From NCBI GenBank assembly GCA_050288085.1, contig JBNKDD010000149.1, positions 1-13,885 of the forward strand: a DNA stretch of 13,885 bases. Reading direction: 5' to 3'. Every line of letters starts with the position of its first letter. The first letter of the stretch is position 1. Shown here one piece after another: positions 8,201 to 13,885 of the stretch. The notes below the pieces were generated by a model that was given only the letters and a program-made list of their open reading frames with translations, made no database searches and had not been told where the DNA came from. The position numbers and the translations under genes are program-made. The stretch is from JBNKDD01 sp050288085. GTDB taxonomy: Bacteria > Chloroflexota > Anaerolineae > Aggregatilineales > UBA3940.

Positions 8201-11200
8201 GCTTTCAGCAGGCTGACCGAATGCCTGTTCGGCCATCTGGTTGGTAATAAATCGGAGTCTCAGGTCCGGGTCTTTAACCCAGATCCAGTCCTGGCTGGCG
8301 TCGAAGATGGTTGTCAGGAGGCGTGCCGTATTCTCTGTCTGTTCGAAGAGTTGGGCGTTGGAGAGCGCGACGGCAAGCTGGTTTGCAACGGTCAGCAGGG
8401 TTCCGATCTCAAGGTTGTCGAACTGATCAGTGGTGGAGTGCTGCACGTCCAGAACACCGAGTACGCGCCCACCAACCATTAAGGGGATGGCTGCCTCCGA
8501 AGCCGTTTCGGGCAGGAGGGGGTTGGGCAGGTGGTCGGGGTTGTCATGGACATTATTGACGACAACCGGTTCCTGAGTCCGGGCAGCGCGAGCAACGAGG
8601 CTGCGCTGGGCATCAAGGGAGATGCTGTGTCCGCTGGCTTTAAGCTGTTCGCCCGCGGCTCCTAAGCCCTCGGCGACACTCAGCCGGTTCTCCTGTTCAT
8701 CCAACAGGTAGATGTGAGCGTGGTAGTATCCGAAGGTTTCGCTCAATCGGTTCACGGCCTGGTCGAGCAGGGTTTCTACCTCAATCGTCTGGGATAATTC
8801 ACGGGCGAATTCCTGGGCCATCTGCTCACGCTGCTCGGCACGGCGCTCTTCTGTTACGTTGCGACCGATGCCCAGCGTCCCGATGATCTCACCGTCTGCA
8901 TCACGGATAGGTACTTTGGTTGTGTCCAGGATTTGGACGCGGCCATCGTGGAAGGTCACGACATCGTAGGGGTTGTGAACCACTTCCCCGGCGAGTGCTC
9001 TTTCATCATCGGCACGGAAGCCAACGATACCATGTTCTTGATCGCCGTCAACCAGATGGGCCGGTGAGAATTCATAGTCGGTCTTGCCGATGGCTTCTTC
9101 TGGTTCAACACCGAGCATTTCCTGGGCATTAAGCTGGTTAATGAACATAAACCGGAAATCGCGGTCTTTGGCCCAAATCCAGTCCTGGCTGGCGTCAAGA
9201 ACTGTACGCAGCAGACCGGCTGAACGCTCGGTTTCTTCATAGAGTCGCCGGTTCTCAATGGCCGATACCAGGAGCGAAGAAATCTGAAGCAGGATCGATT
9301 CGTCGCGCGGGGTAAAGGCACTGGGCTGCCGTGCTCCGATATTGAGTGTCCCGATAATCCGGCTGCCGGAAATGAGTGGGGCCGTCATCGTTGACAGAAT
9401 GCCCTGCTTAGACAATTGATAACTATCTGTCAGTTCACTGGCGCGGCCATCCGGCGTGTAGATAATCCGATTTTCCCGGATGGTTTCGCCAAGCCCGGTC
9501 CGGTCAGATGGCAGGACTGTCCCGGTAGGGATAACACCCTTTTCGCCCTGGAGGGCAAACACTTCAAACTGGTGATCTTCCGGGCGATAGAGTGCCAGGC
9601 TGGTGCGGTCACTGGCGAGAATGCGCTCGGTATAAACTGTTGCGATCTCGTAAATCCGATCAATACTTGTGGCGCGGTTCAGTTCCTCGCTCATCTCGTT
9701 AAGCATGGTGAGCCGGTGAGCCTGCGCCTCAGTTTCTTGCAGCGCCTCTTCAGCACGTATCCGCTGTTCTCTGGCGGATTGCTCGGTTTGCCTGACCTGG
9801 GCGAAGGAGGTCGCATTGTTCACTGCGACGGCCATCTGGTCGGCCAGAACGTTGAGCGTCCGTATGTCGCCTTCGCTAAAGCGGTTGACGCGGTCTGATT
9901 GAACGTCCAGCACCCCCATCAACTTATTACCGATCAGCATGGGCAGGGCCACCTCAGATCGGGTATCGGGCAGGAGGGGGTTGGGGAGGTGGTCAAGGGC
10001 GTGTTCTACGTCGTTGATCACAACCGGCTCCTGGCTGCGGGCGGCACGGGCGACCAGGCTGGCCGGTGCATCGAATTCAATTTTGTGCTCGGATTGTTTC
10101 ATCCGGCGGCCTGCGTCACCAGAACCGGCTTCCATAATCAGGGTGCTCTGCTCACCATCCAGCAGATAAACCTGGGCATGATAAAGGTTGAAACTCTTGC
10201 GGGTCAGTTCGACAAACTGAATGAGCAGTTCATCCAGGTCAAGCACGTTGGAGATCTGCTGGGCCACCTCAGCCGCGACTTCCAGGTCGCGGGTACGTTC
10301 GCTAACCCGCTGCTCCAGTGAACCAACCAATTCCTGAATCTGCGTCGCCATTGCGTTGAAGGCATTTGCCAGACGGCCTACCTCGTTGCGGGCACGTACC
10401 TGCGCCCGTTTGCTGAGGTCACCTTCCATGATGCGGCTGGTTATCTGGGTGAGTTGGACAATCGGCTGGGTAAGCTGGGTGGCTGTCACAAAGCCAATGC
10501 CGATGGCGATCACCCCGGCGATGACGGTCAGCAAGATACTTAACCGGGCGACCTGCTGGAAGCCTGCGGTTGCTTCAGATTCGTCTACTTCGGCGATCAG
10601 GCCAGCCTGTAGGTCCGGTATCCAGCGATAGACCCCGAAGACGGGGACACCTCGGTAGTCGTTGTAGGCCCCTGAGCCGTTCTCACCCAGGAGTACGCGG
10701 TCAATAGCGCTGCTGTGGTAAGCGCGGGTTAAGGAGTAGCCTTCAAAACGGCTGGGGGTCAGCAGGTAGTTACTCTCGATGCTGACCAGGTAGGTTTCAC
10801 CGCTTTCACCGAGACCGGTACGCTCGGTCATGATGCTGCGCAGGGTGTCCAGGTCCAAGCGCCCGGCCAGCACACCTATCACGTCGCCAGTTTGATCGGA
10901 GACCAGTTGTTGGGTGACGATCATCGTCAACTCACCGGTGCTCAGGTCATAGAAAGGCGGTTGGATGAGTTTGGTGGTGCTCAGGCTGGCTTCGTAGTAG
11001 GGTTGGCTCCGAACGATGCGCCCGTTGAGTGCTGATTCTGAGGCAGCGATAATTTCACCATCAGGTTTGTAGATGAAAAGCTGCGTGACGGGCGGGGCTT
11101 TACCCTCTTCTTGCTCCAGGGAAACCAGCGCATCCTGGAGGAGTTGACTGGTTGTGTTCTGGGCTTCGGGGGTGGTGTCGGGCCAGGCCTGGGCGAACTG

Positions 11201-11479
11201 CCGGACTTCGTCGCCACCATGTGCCAGGAATTGGTTGATCACCAGGTCACTGGTACCTAACCAGCGCTCGATCTGGTTGCTTTTTAATTCAACCACCGAT
11301 TCGAGCTGGTTGGTGATCTGCTCCTGAGTCTGGGTAGAAGCCCGATTGAGGGTTACGACCTCGACCACAATGACCGGTAAAGCTGCCAATAAAACAAATG
11401 CAATTGCCAGGTTCCAGCGGATTTGCCGCCAGAATGGAACCCGGCTTTTTTGATTAGCCGATGGATTTGCTGTTGCCAT
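2300..11479 (-). CDS. Giant membrane sensor histidine kinase: dCACHE-HAMP-9 GAF/7 PAS-HisKA-HATPase
   Basis: A 3059-residue kinase, several times the usual sensor-kinase length. Domain order by approximate residue: TM1 23-44; extracytoplasmic dCACHE-like domain 45-308; TM2 313-335; HAMP 336-390; GAF-A1 402-560; GAF-B 591-748; PAS1 754-876; GAF-A2 888-1048; PAS2 1052-1168; GAF-A3 1178-1338; PAS3 1349-1465; GAF-A4 1474-1635; PAS4 1639-1763; GAF-A5 1773-1933; PAS5 1937-2047; PAS6 2059-2174; GAF-A6 2184-2345; PAS7 2350-2459; GAF-A7 2468-2627; GAF-C 2632-2797; HisKA 2813-2880; HATPase_c 2925-3036. It should autophosphorylate His2824 and donate to REC proteins; it has no REC or HPt itself. The ATG at 11479 has AGGAG 11 nt upstream, slightly far. 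It starts 28 bp after the SBP gene and is probably in the same operon. The reading frame is uninterrupted despite the repeats. Ligands of the GAF/PAS domains cannot be read from sequence. Confidence 0.95.
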   Translation of the reverse strand: MATANPSANQKSRVPFWRQIRWNLAIAFVLLAALPVIVVEVVTLNRASTQTQEQITNQLESVVELKSNQIERWLGTSDLVINQFLAHGGDEVRQFAQAWPDTTPEAQNTTSQLLQDALVSLEQEEGKAPPVTQLFIYKPDGEIIAASESALNGRIVRSQPYYEASLSTTKLIQPPFYDLSTGELTMIVTQQLVSDQTGDVIGVLAGRLDLDTLRSIMTERTGLGESGETYLVSIESNYLLTPSRFEGYSLTRAYHSSAIDRVLLGENGSGAYNDYRGVPVFGVYRWIPDLQAGLIAEVDESEATAGFQQVARLSILLTVIAGVIAIGIGFVTATQLTQPIVQLTQITSRIMEGDLSKRAQVRARNEVGRLANAFNAMATQIQELVGSLEQRVSERTRDLEVAAEVAQQISNVLDLDELLIQFVELTRKSFNLYHAQVYLLDGEQSTLIMEAGSGDAGRRMKQSEHKIEFDAPASLVARAARSQEPVVINDVEHALDHLPNPLLPDTRSEVALPMLIGNKLMGVLDVQSDRVNRFSEGDIRTLNVLADQMAVAVNNATSFAQVRQTEQSAREQRIRAEEALQETEAQAHRLTMLNEMSEELNRATSIDRIYEIATVYTERILASDRTSLALYRPEDHQFEVFALQGEKGVIPTGTVLPSDRTGLGETIRENRIIYTPDGRASELTDSYQLSKQGILSTMTAPLISGSRIIGTLNIGARQPSAFTPRDESILLQISSLLVSAIENRRLYEETERSAGLLRTVLDASQDWIWAKDRDFRFMFINQLNAQEMLGVEPEEAIGKTDYEFSPAHLVDGDQEHGIVGFRADDERALAGEVVHNPYDVVTFHDGRVQILDTTKVPIRDADGEIIGTLGIGRNVTEERRAEQREQMAQEFARELSQTIEVETLLDQAVNRLSETFGYYHAHIYLLDEQENRLSVAEGLGAAGEQLKASGHSISLDAQRSLVARAARTQEPVVVNNVHDNPDHLPNPLLPETASEAAIPLMVGGRVLGVLDVQHSTTDQFDNLEIGTLLTVANQLAVALSNAQLFEQTENTARLLTTIFDASQDWIWVKDPDLRLRFITNQMAEQAFGQPAESVIGRTVAELLPDQDMSADQRGDQMVIEGEVAHNPDELIQFADDLQTHILDTRRQPIQDAQGNIVGILGIARDVTDQRRGEHRERVARDLAAQLSGALSVDDLLDQTVNRLAETLGYYYVNIYLLDKANERLVAARGLGEAGLQLQAIKHSISLKTDRSLAVQAVRTRKAVITNDVNYEPNYLPNPMLPDTASEVTLPLLRGREVLGVIDIMHDNVGHFNEYEVNTLQIVTDQIAIALTNAQLYEQTRIAEEQLRRSNLVLLNSPVVLLQWRADEASSVDIVTENISQFGYTPQEFLSGEITFQSLIHPDDLKRIEPEIVSYTESDVDQFQEQYRLLTKDGDIRWVNTYTIILRDEDGNATGYQSLVIDVTEQHRTEQRERLARDLAVQLTEALSVDELLAQTVNNLAEALGYYHVHVYLLNEEGNQLVIAEGLGEAGAQLKAASHSINYTAERSLVARCARSREPVVVNNVQANPDHLPNPLLPRTASETAIPLIRGQEVLGVLDVQHTITDHFSEQEVNTLRLVANQLAVALANAKLFEETQETASLLDAILTASEDWIWAKDREFKYLFLTEQMARSSYGYSPDKIVGKDDLSFFPENLVLGDPEQGIVGFRVDDQAALDGEYIHNPNDIVQFTDGSMHTLDTRKQPLRDAEGNVLGVLGIGRDVTEERRAEQRDRVARDLATQLTQAVEIEQLLDQTVNRLAEALEYYHVHIYLLDNTQEQLIVAAGLGQPGAQMKAAGHSIYMNAPQSLVARAARSMEPVIINNVLEEGDHLPNPLLPDTISEAAIPLVLGDRALGVLDVQHTVAEHFNENEVNTLQVVANQLAIALSNAQLFESTQAALNELDLVLSSLTNVLFVLDEDNRFITAHAGRSGDLTVPAEELLGKTYRETVPTDVADLVENAIEQARETGETAVVQYVLEVMGGYAYFEATLTQIEGTNNVLMSATNITERMEAAEILAEERGRLRVLIDNLPDYVYFKDTDGRYIVANTRVAELAGVSSPEDLVGKTEYELFENEEARIAYEQELEVLKTHEPLIKPDQEVPAPTGGTMWISETKIPLVDSSGSPFGLVGVTRDVTEQRRAAVRERLAQELASELTRSLDVSELLSNTVDRLSSTFEYYHIHIYMLNENGTQLVVAEGLGEAGAQLKEIEHSIPLDAERSLVARAARSIEPVVANDVQDDPDHLPNPLLPETASEVALPLAIGQRVLGVLDVQHSIVNHFNQQEITTLQIVANQLAVALSNAQLFGETQSTLAELDLVLSSLTTTLLVLDNKERYQAIYTSDEKDLVAPSSEMLGKPLRDFLPEALADDLEAAAKHVRETGETVTVAYSLMINNDRNYYEGTMSLIAGTDNVLLAVNNVSERERSRLRERLAQGLAQRLSQQLDPAALLQETISRLSETLEYYYTHIYLLNEVTGQLVVAEGLGEAGTQLKAMGHSIPLAAERSLVARAARSMEPVIVQNVQANPDHLPNPLLPETRSEVAIPLVLGQRVMGVLDVQERRADHFNEDEVRTLLIISNQLAVALSNAESYETLARYDRFRESLNVIARELLESGTKAIDPALEQLGETTDVDRVYLFENFTDEDGNLCTKMTNEWAGPGIDPIISEPEVQHMPLELIPANWMEIVSRGEALTVSLSDFPDHFPDGLKSQTVLLNPLFVEGDFHGLIGLANINQSRHWDDVERQILANATASIANAIAADRFLQQTIETAERMRELEQLKSEFLANMSHELRTPLNSIIGYSELLIDEVGPDLDSMSREDLQAIHASGHHLLAIINDILDLSKIEAGRLELNKTRVVVAEFVPQLVDMSQVLLRDKPVELEIEVPDNLPILYADPVRLRQILWNLLSNSIKFTDKGSVKLKCSFDQEWIYMAVVDTGIGIPEEHHQTIFDQFRQVDGSITRKEGGTGLGLAITRQLVQLHGGDLWVESTLGEGSIFTFKLPLVDRTSADESIDMRISDDLPTGD
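2366..3043 (-). other. Catalytic core of the giant kinase (HisKA + HATPase_c)
   Basis: Residues 2813-3038. The H-box reads N-M-S-H-E-L-R-T-P-L with phospho-acceptor His2824, typical of HisKA dimerisation domains. The N-box has Asn2939 and Asn2943 in N-L-L-S-N. The G1 box is V-V-D-T-G-I-G-I-P at 2968-2976 with Asp2970, the F-box is F-D-Q-F-R-Q at 2984-2989, and the G2 box is G-G-T-G-L-G-L-A at 2999-3006. All ATP-binding motifs are intact, so it should be an active kinase. About 20 residues of acidic tail follow and the protein ends with no receiver. Confidence 0.93.
3599..10276 (-). repeat. Intragenic array of seven GAF-A modules with interleaved PAS domains
   Basis: Seven copies of one roughly 160-residue GAF type: A1 9800-10276, A2 8336-8818, A3 7466-7948, A4 6575-7060, A5 5681-6163, A6 4445-4930, A7 3599-4078. 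Shared marks are Y-Y/H-x-H-I-Y-L-L early, then S-L-V-A-R-A-A-R, D-H-L-P-N-P-L-L-P, V-L-G-V-L-D-V-Q-H and N-Q-L-A-V-A-L-S-N-A. A3 is the most divergent. The DNA keeps exact tracts: GGGTTGGGCAGGTGGTCGGG occurs at 3777, 4629, 6759 and 8520. PAS1, PAS2 and PAS4 form one subtype (D-W-I-W-x-K-D and L-D-T), PAS5 and PAS7 another (E-L-D-L-V-L-S-S-L-T), while PAS3 and PAS6 stand alone. The pattern points to serial duplication of GAF-PAS units. No phytochrome-type chromophore Cys is conserved across the copies. Confidence 0.9.
10471..11414 (-). other. Extracytoplasmic sensory region of the kinase (TM1, dCACHE-like domain, TM2)
   Basis: Residues 23-336 of the kinase. A basic N-terminus precedes TM1 (about 23-44), then a long helix leads into a roughly 260-residue region with the layout of a double-CACHE ectodomain: L-F-I-Y-K-P-D-G-E strand pair near 134-142, R-S-Q-P-Y-Y-E near 157-163, I-G-V-L-A-G-R-L-D-L near 201-210, and a second lobe with G-E-T-Y-L-V near 227-232. 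TM2 (about 313-335) then feeds HAMP. dCACHE domains usually bind small molecules such as amino acids, amines or carboxylates, or bind a ligand-loaded partner protein; which applies here is not visible. The neighbouring SBP gene makes the second option attractive. Confidence 0.75.
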
Positions 11480-11507
11480 TAATTAACTATCTCCTCAAAC
11501 CCTTAAA

Positions 11508-12527
11508 TTACTCACCGTAGATCGCATCCAAGAATTTCATTGTATAGACTTCGTCAACATTGAGCGGCTCGGATAATACCCCCTGGTCAAGCAAGATGCT
11601 GTGTGTCAGTTCCCAGACTTCCGGGGTCATCATCCCAACCTGAGTGCCTGCCGGTTTGAGAAGGGGCAGTGACCGCTGCATAGATTCAGTTTCAGATTCA
11701 AGATCAAGGGTGTCGTTGTAGGTGACAGACAAAGCTGCTGCTTCTTCCGGGGTATCGATGGCGCTCTGTGTGCCAAGCAGCGTGGCCCGTATGAAGCGTT
11801 CGACTAAATCTGGATTGTTGGCAATCATATCTTCGGTGGTGAAGATTACATTGGTGTAGATATCGATTCCGTAATCGGATGCGAGAATCAAGTTAATATC
11901 GATACCCTGTTGAGCCAATGCGACCGGTTGGTTAGTAATGAAGACGTCGAGAACATCAACATCTCCGTTGATCAGGGGATCGTTTGTGAAGTCGGTGCGG
12001 GGCAGGGTGTTCACGCTGTCGTAATCGATTCCCTGTGAGCTTAATAATGCTTTGTAGATCAGGCCGGTAGCCGATTCCAGGTCGATCATAACGGTTTTGC
12101 CGACCAGGTCACTGGGCCGCTGGATATTGTTTTCGGCCAGAGAGGCAAAGCCTGCTGGGCTGCGTTGGTAGATGGTGGCTATAGCGACCAGCGGTTGGCC
12201 TGCTGCACGCCCAGCCAGGATCTGGTCCCCGCTGAGTACCCCGAAGTCGGCTTCGCCGTCGAGTACTTGTTGAACCGGGGAGATGAAGTTGCCATCTTCA
12301 TCAAAGCCGCCGCCTTTTAGCTCAACATCGAGTCCCTCATCGGCGTAGTATCCCTTTTCTTCGGCCATGTAGAAGCCTGCAAATTCGATGGTATGTACCC
12401 ATGAGAATTGGATACTTGTGGGTTCGGCTGCAACTGCCTGATTTGGCTGGCTATCGGCGGTGGTTCCCCCACAGGCGGTCAATAACAGTAATACAATAAT
12501 GGTACCAACCATGTATTTCTGAGTCAC
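11508..12527 (-). CDS. NMT1/ThiY-like ABC-type substrate-binding lipoprotein
   Basis: 339 residues. The GTG at 12527 is preferred because AGGAG lies at 12538-12534 with a 6-nt spacer; an ATG at codon 6 is the alternative. A signal peptide ends in a lipobox L-T-A-C with acylated Cys19, so it is a surface or membrane-anchored lipoprotein. The mature part fits the type II periplasmic-binding fold of the NMT1/THI5-like family (SsuA, TauA, ThiY): W43 and E48-F-A-G-F-Y, then E-K-G-Y-Y-A-D-E-G-L-D-V, G-E-A-D-F-G-V, and P-S-D-L-V-G-K-T-V. The W-x-x-x-x-E-F-A-G-F-Y signature is closest to the ThiY-like pyrimidine or nucleobase-type binders, but the ligand cannot be assigned. No permease or ATPase gene lies on either side; the next gene, 28 bp on, is the giant kinase. 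It may therefore act as a sensory co-receptor instead of, or in addition to, transport. Confidence 0.88.
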   Translation of the reverse strand: MTQKYMVGTIIVLLLLTACGGTTADSQPNQAVAAEPTSIQFSWVHTIEFAGFYMAEEKGYYADEGLDVELKGGGFDEDGNFISPVQQVLDGEADFGVLSGDQILAGRAAGQPLVAIATIYQRSPAGFASLAENNIQRPSDLVGKTVMIDLESATGLIYKALLSSQGIDYDSVNTLPRTDFTNDPLINGDVDVLDVFITNQPVALAQQGIDINLILASDYGIDIYTNVIFTTEDMIANNPDLVERFIRATLLGTQSAIDTPEEAAALSVTYNDTLDLESETESMQRSLPLLKPAGTQVGMMTPEVWELTHSILLDQGVLSEPLNVDEVYTMKFLDAIYGE

Positions 12528-12590
12528 TCTTATCTCCTTCTATAGTAACTCGGGCAAAAGCCCTATTCACCCCATAGTGCCACTCTTCAA

Positions 12591-12599
12591 AGTGTAGCA
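12591..12599 (-). promoter_or_regulatory. Candidate extended -10 promoter for the SBP-kinase operon
   Basis: On the minus strand TGCTACACT (12599-12591) matches the TGn + TATAAT-like form of an extended -10, about 64 bp upstream of the SBP start. No good -35 is found at the right distance, which extended -10 promoters can tolerate. A short GGGC/GCCC hairpin (12552-12563) would lie in the leader. The call is tentative. Confidence 0.3.
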
Positions 12600-12622
12600 C
12601 AAATCTTCCCTATGTAGAACTG

Positions 12623-12658
12623 TTGACAATTACAAAAGGTATGCAAAAATGTACAAAA
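12623..12658 (+). promoter_or_regulatory. Candidate promoter and phased A-tracts upstream of the esterase gene
   Basis: TTGACA at 12623-12628 is a perfect -35. The best -10 is only AAAAAT at 12645-12650 (16-bp spacer, 4 of 6). Overlapping it are three similar heptamers, TACAAAA at 12631, TGCAAAA at 12642 and TACAAAA at 12652, spaced 11 and 10 bp apart, so on one face of the helix. They could be operator half-sites or curved A-tract DNA. The region lies between the divergent SBP and esterase genes and could affect both. Confidence 0.35.
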
Positions 12659-12723
12659 TATCTTAGTTGTTGGTTAGATTATGGTTAATCATTGATGAAA
12701 AGACAGGTAAGTGGGGGGTTTTT

Positions 12724-13885
12724 ATGAAAAAGTGGTTCTGTGCAGTCCTTATCAGCGGTTTGAGTTTGGTTGCCTGCCGACCGTCCGGGCCGACTCCACA
12801 GCCCCTGGTGATCACGATTCCGCCCCCGCCAACCGATACGATCCCCACCCCGGCTGAGCAGACTGAACAAACTGAACAAGTTGAACCGTCTCTGACGGTA
12901 GAGGCTGTTGGCCCAACCCTGGATGATCTGGCACCCGGTTGGAACCGGATCGAGCCGGGCGGGGATACGGCCTGCGCACATGGTACGCCGTATGCTTTCT
13001 GGGTGCGGCGGGGCCGGGTCAATAAGCTGCTGGTTTACCTTCAGGGTGGGGGTGGCTGCTGGGATGCGGATACCTGCCGGGCGACCAATGTCGAGTTCAA
13101 CGGGTTTTATGACAGCGCCGTCACGGAAGGAGACAACCCGGCCCGGCGATATGGCGGTATCTTGAATCTCGATGACCCGGAGAATCCATTCCGGGATTAT
13201 CACATTGTCTATGCGCCGGTTTGCACGGGTGATGTGCATTGGGGGGACAACGTCCATACCTATACTGATGACTCCGGTGAGGTGACGATCAATTTTAAGG
13301 GGTTTGTCAATACCGGTGCGGCGCTCAATTGGGCTTATGCCAACATCCCCAATCCTGAATCGGTGTTTGTGACCGGGTGCAGCGCGGGCAGCGTTGGGTC
13401 GATTGTCCATGCGCCGTATATCATCGAGCATTATCCGGGCGTGCCGGTTGTCCAGTTCGGCGACTCGCTGTCGTTCATCTTTGGGAGGCCGGTCGATTTG
13501 CAGACGGATTGGCATGTGCACGATAATTTCCCCCAGTGGATTCCCGAACTGGTCGAGATGGCTCCGCTTGATTGGACAATGGCAAAATACTACACGGCGA
13601 TAGCTCGATATTATCCCGATTACGTCTTTTCCCAGTTCAACACCGCCCGTGACGAGGTGCAGGTGTTTTATACCTTCCCGGATGGGGGCGGGGATGGGTC
13701 GGATTGGGAACCGCTACTTGAGGAGCATTTACTGGCGATCCATTCGGCGGTGCCGAATTACCGGTCTTTCACGGCGGGGGGCGATCTGCATTGTGTCCTG
13801 CCACGCGGAGAGTTCTATACTTATGCCATTGACGGGTGCGGCTGGTCGATTGGGTGCGCGACCTGGCGAATGGGGAACCGGTGCC
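12724..13885 (+). CDS. Pectinacetylesterase/NOTUM-family hydrolase lipoprotein, partial, apparent frameshift near its end
   Basis: 387 codons are visible. The ATG at 12724 follows GTGGGGGG by 5 nt and opens a lipoprotein signal with Cys18 in L-V-A-C. A Pro/Thr/Gln linker with E-Q-T-E-Q-T-E-Q follows, then the hydrolase: oxyanion loop G108-G-G-G-C-W113, nucleophile elbow G-C-S-A-G-S with Ser220, R-D-E-V-Q with Asp310, and G-D-L-H with His356. These match the Ser-Asp-His triad arrangement of the pectinacetylesterase/NOTUM family, carboxylesterases that remove acyl groups from glycans or, in animals, from Wnt. The substrate here is unknown. After about codon 370 the frame gives an atypical sequence, whereas the adjacent frame reads V-R-L-V-D-W-V-R-D-L-A-N-G-E-P-V, the expected kind of C-terminus. 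One G appears to be missing from the run at 13834-13836: either a sequencing error or a real lesion. It is transcribed divergently from the signalling operon. Confidence 0.85.
   Translation, partial: MKKWFCAVLISGLSLVACRPSGPTPQPLVITIPPPPTDTIPTPAEQTEQTEQVEPSLTVEAVGPTLDDLAPGWNRIEPGGDTACAHGTPYAFWVRRGRVNKLLVYLQGGGGCWDADTCRATNVEFNGFYDSAVTEGDNPARRYGGILNLDDPENPFRDYHIVYAPVCTGDVHWGDNVHTYTDDSGEVTINFKGFVNTGAALNWAYANIPNPESVFVTGCSAGSVGSIVHAPYIIEHYPGVPVVQFGDSLSFIFGRPVDLQTDWHVHDNFPQWIPELVEMAPLDWTMAKYYTAIARYYPDYVFSQFNTARDEVQVFYTFPDGGGDGSDWEPLLEEHLLAIHSAVPNYRSFTAGGDLHCVLPRGEFYTYAIDGCGWSIGCATWRMGNRC

Noticed and set aside
9416..9898. 160-codon plus-strand ORF inside the kinase gene
   Set aside because: It lies opposite the GAF-A1/GAF-B linker and GAF-B coding region, has no recognisable domain, and similar antisense ORFs recur at each GAF repeat as shadows of conserved codons.
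3599..10276. Phytochrome-like chromophore-binding GAF domains
   Set aside because: No Cys is conserved among the copies at an equivalent position; the only striking Cys (residue 1552) is in one copy.
2300..11479. Possibility that the giant ORF is several genes joined by lost stop codons
   Set aside because: All linkers between domains keep coding character (conserved T-E-x-R-R-x-E-Q-R segments before each GAF), and the only catalytic core is at the C-terminus, as expected for one kinase.
12685..13521. 278-codon minus-strand ORF opposite the esterase gene
   Set aside because: The plus strand encodes a lipoprotein signal, an oxyanion loop and a Ser-Asp-His triad in family order. The antisense product shows no recognisable motif and is a mirror of GC-biased codons.

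Overview
The window looks like a stretch of a Chloroflexota-type bacterial chromosome, probably from the Anaerolineae and their relatives. This is an inference from style, not a database match: moderately GC-rich coding DNA, TTG and GTG starts backed by good Shine-Dalgarno sites, lipoprotein signals, GC-rich palindromes at gene ends, and a very large multi-GAF/PAS kinase of the kind common in that phylum. Both edges cut through genes.

Layout, left to right. (1) The N-terminus of a probable GNAT-type acetyltransferase runs off the left edge (minus strand, 1-103). (2) A signalling cluster, all on the minus strand and read from right to left, fills 182-12527: an NMT1/ThiY-like solute-binding lipoprotein (11508-12527), a 3059-residue membrane histidine kinase (2300-11479), and three response-regulator proteins made only of REC domains (1664-2149, 1170-1550, and a double-REC protein at 182-976). 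(3) A divergent intergenic region (12528-12723) separates this cluster from (4) a plus-strand pectinacetylesterase/NOTUM-family lipoprotein (12724 onward), which appears to carry a one-base frameshift near 13834-13837 just before the right edge.

The kinase has an extracytoplasmic dCACHE-like domain between two membrane helices, a HAMP domain, nine GAF and seven PAS domains, then a HisKA/HATPase_c core with phospho-acceptor His2824. Seven of the GAF domains are copies of one module, spaced about 850-1460 bp apart in the DNA. The kinase has no receiver of its own. The three downstream proteins supply four complete REC domains but no DNA-binding or enzymatic output domain.

The simplest working model is a sensory relay. 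The lipoprotein SBP, encoded 28 bp upstream of the kinase and with no permease or ATPase gene in view, may present a ligand to the kinase ectodomain. The GAF/PAS tower would then integrate cytoplasmic cues, and phosphate would pass to the stand-alone receivers and on to targets encoded elsewhere. The double-REC gene is probably its own transcription unit, since a terminator and then a promoter lie between it and the preceding REC gene. No tRNA, rRNA, CRISPR array, transposase or phage gene was seen.
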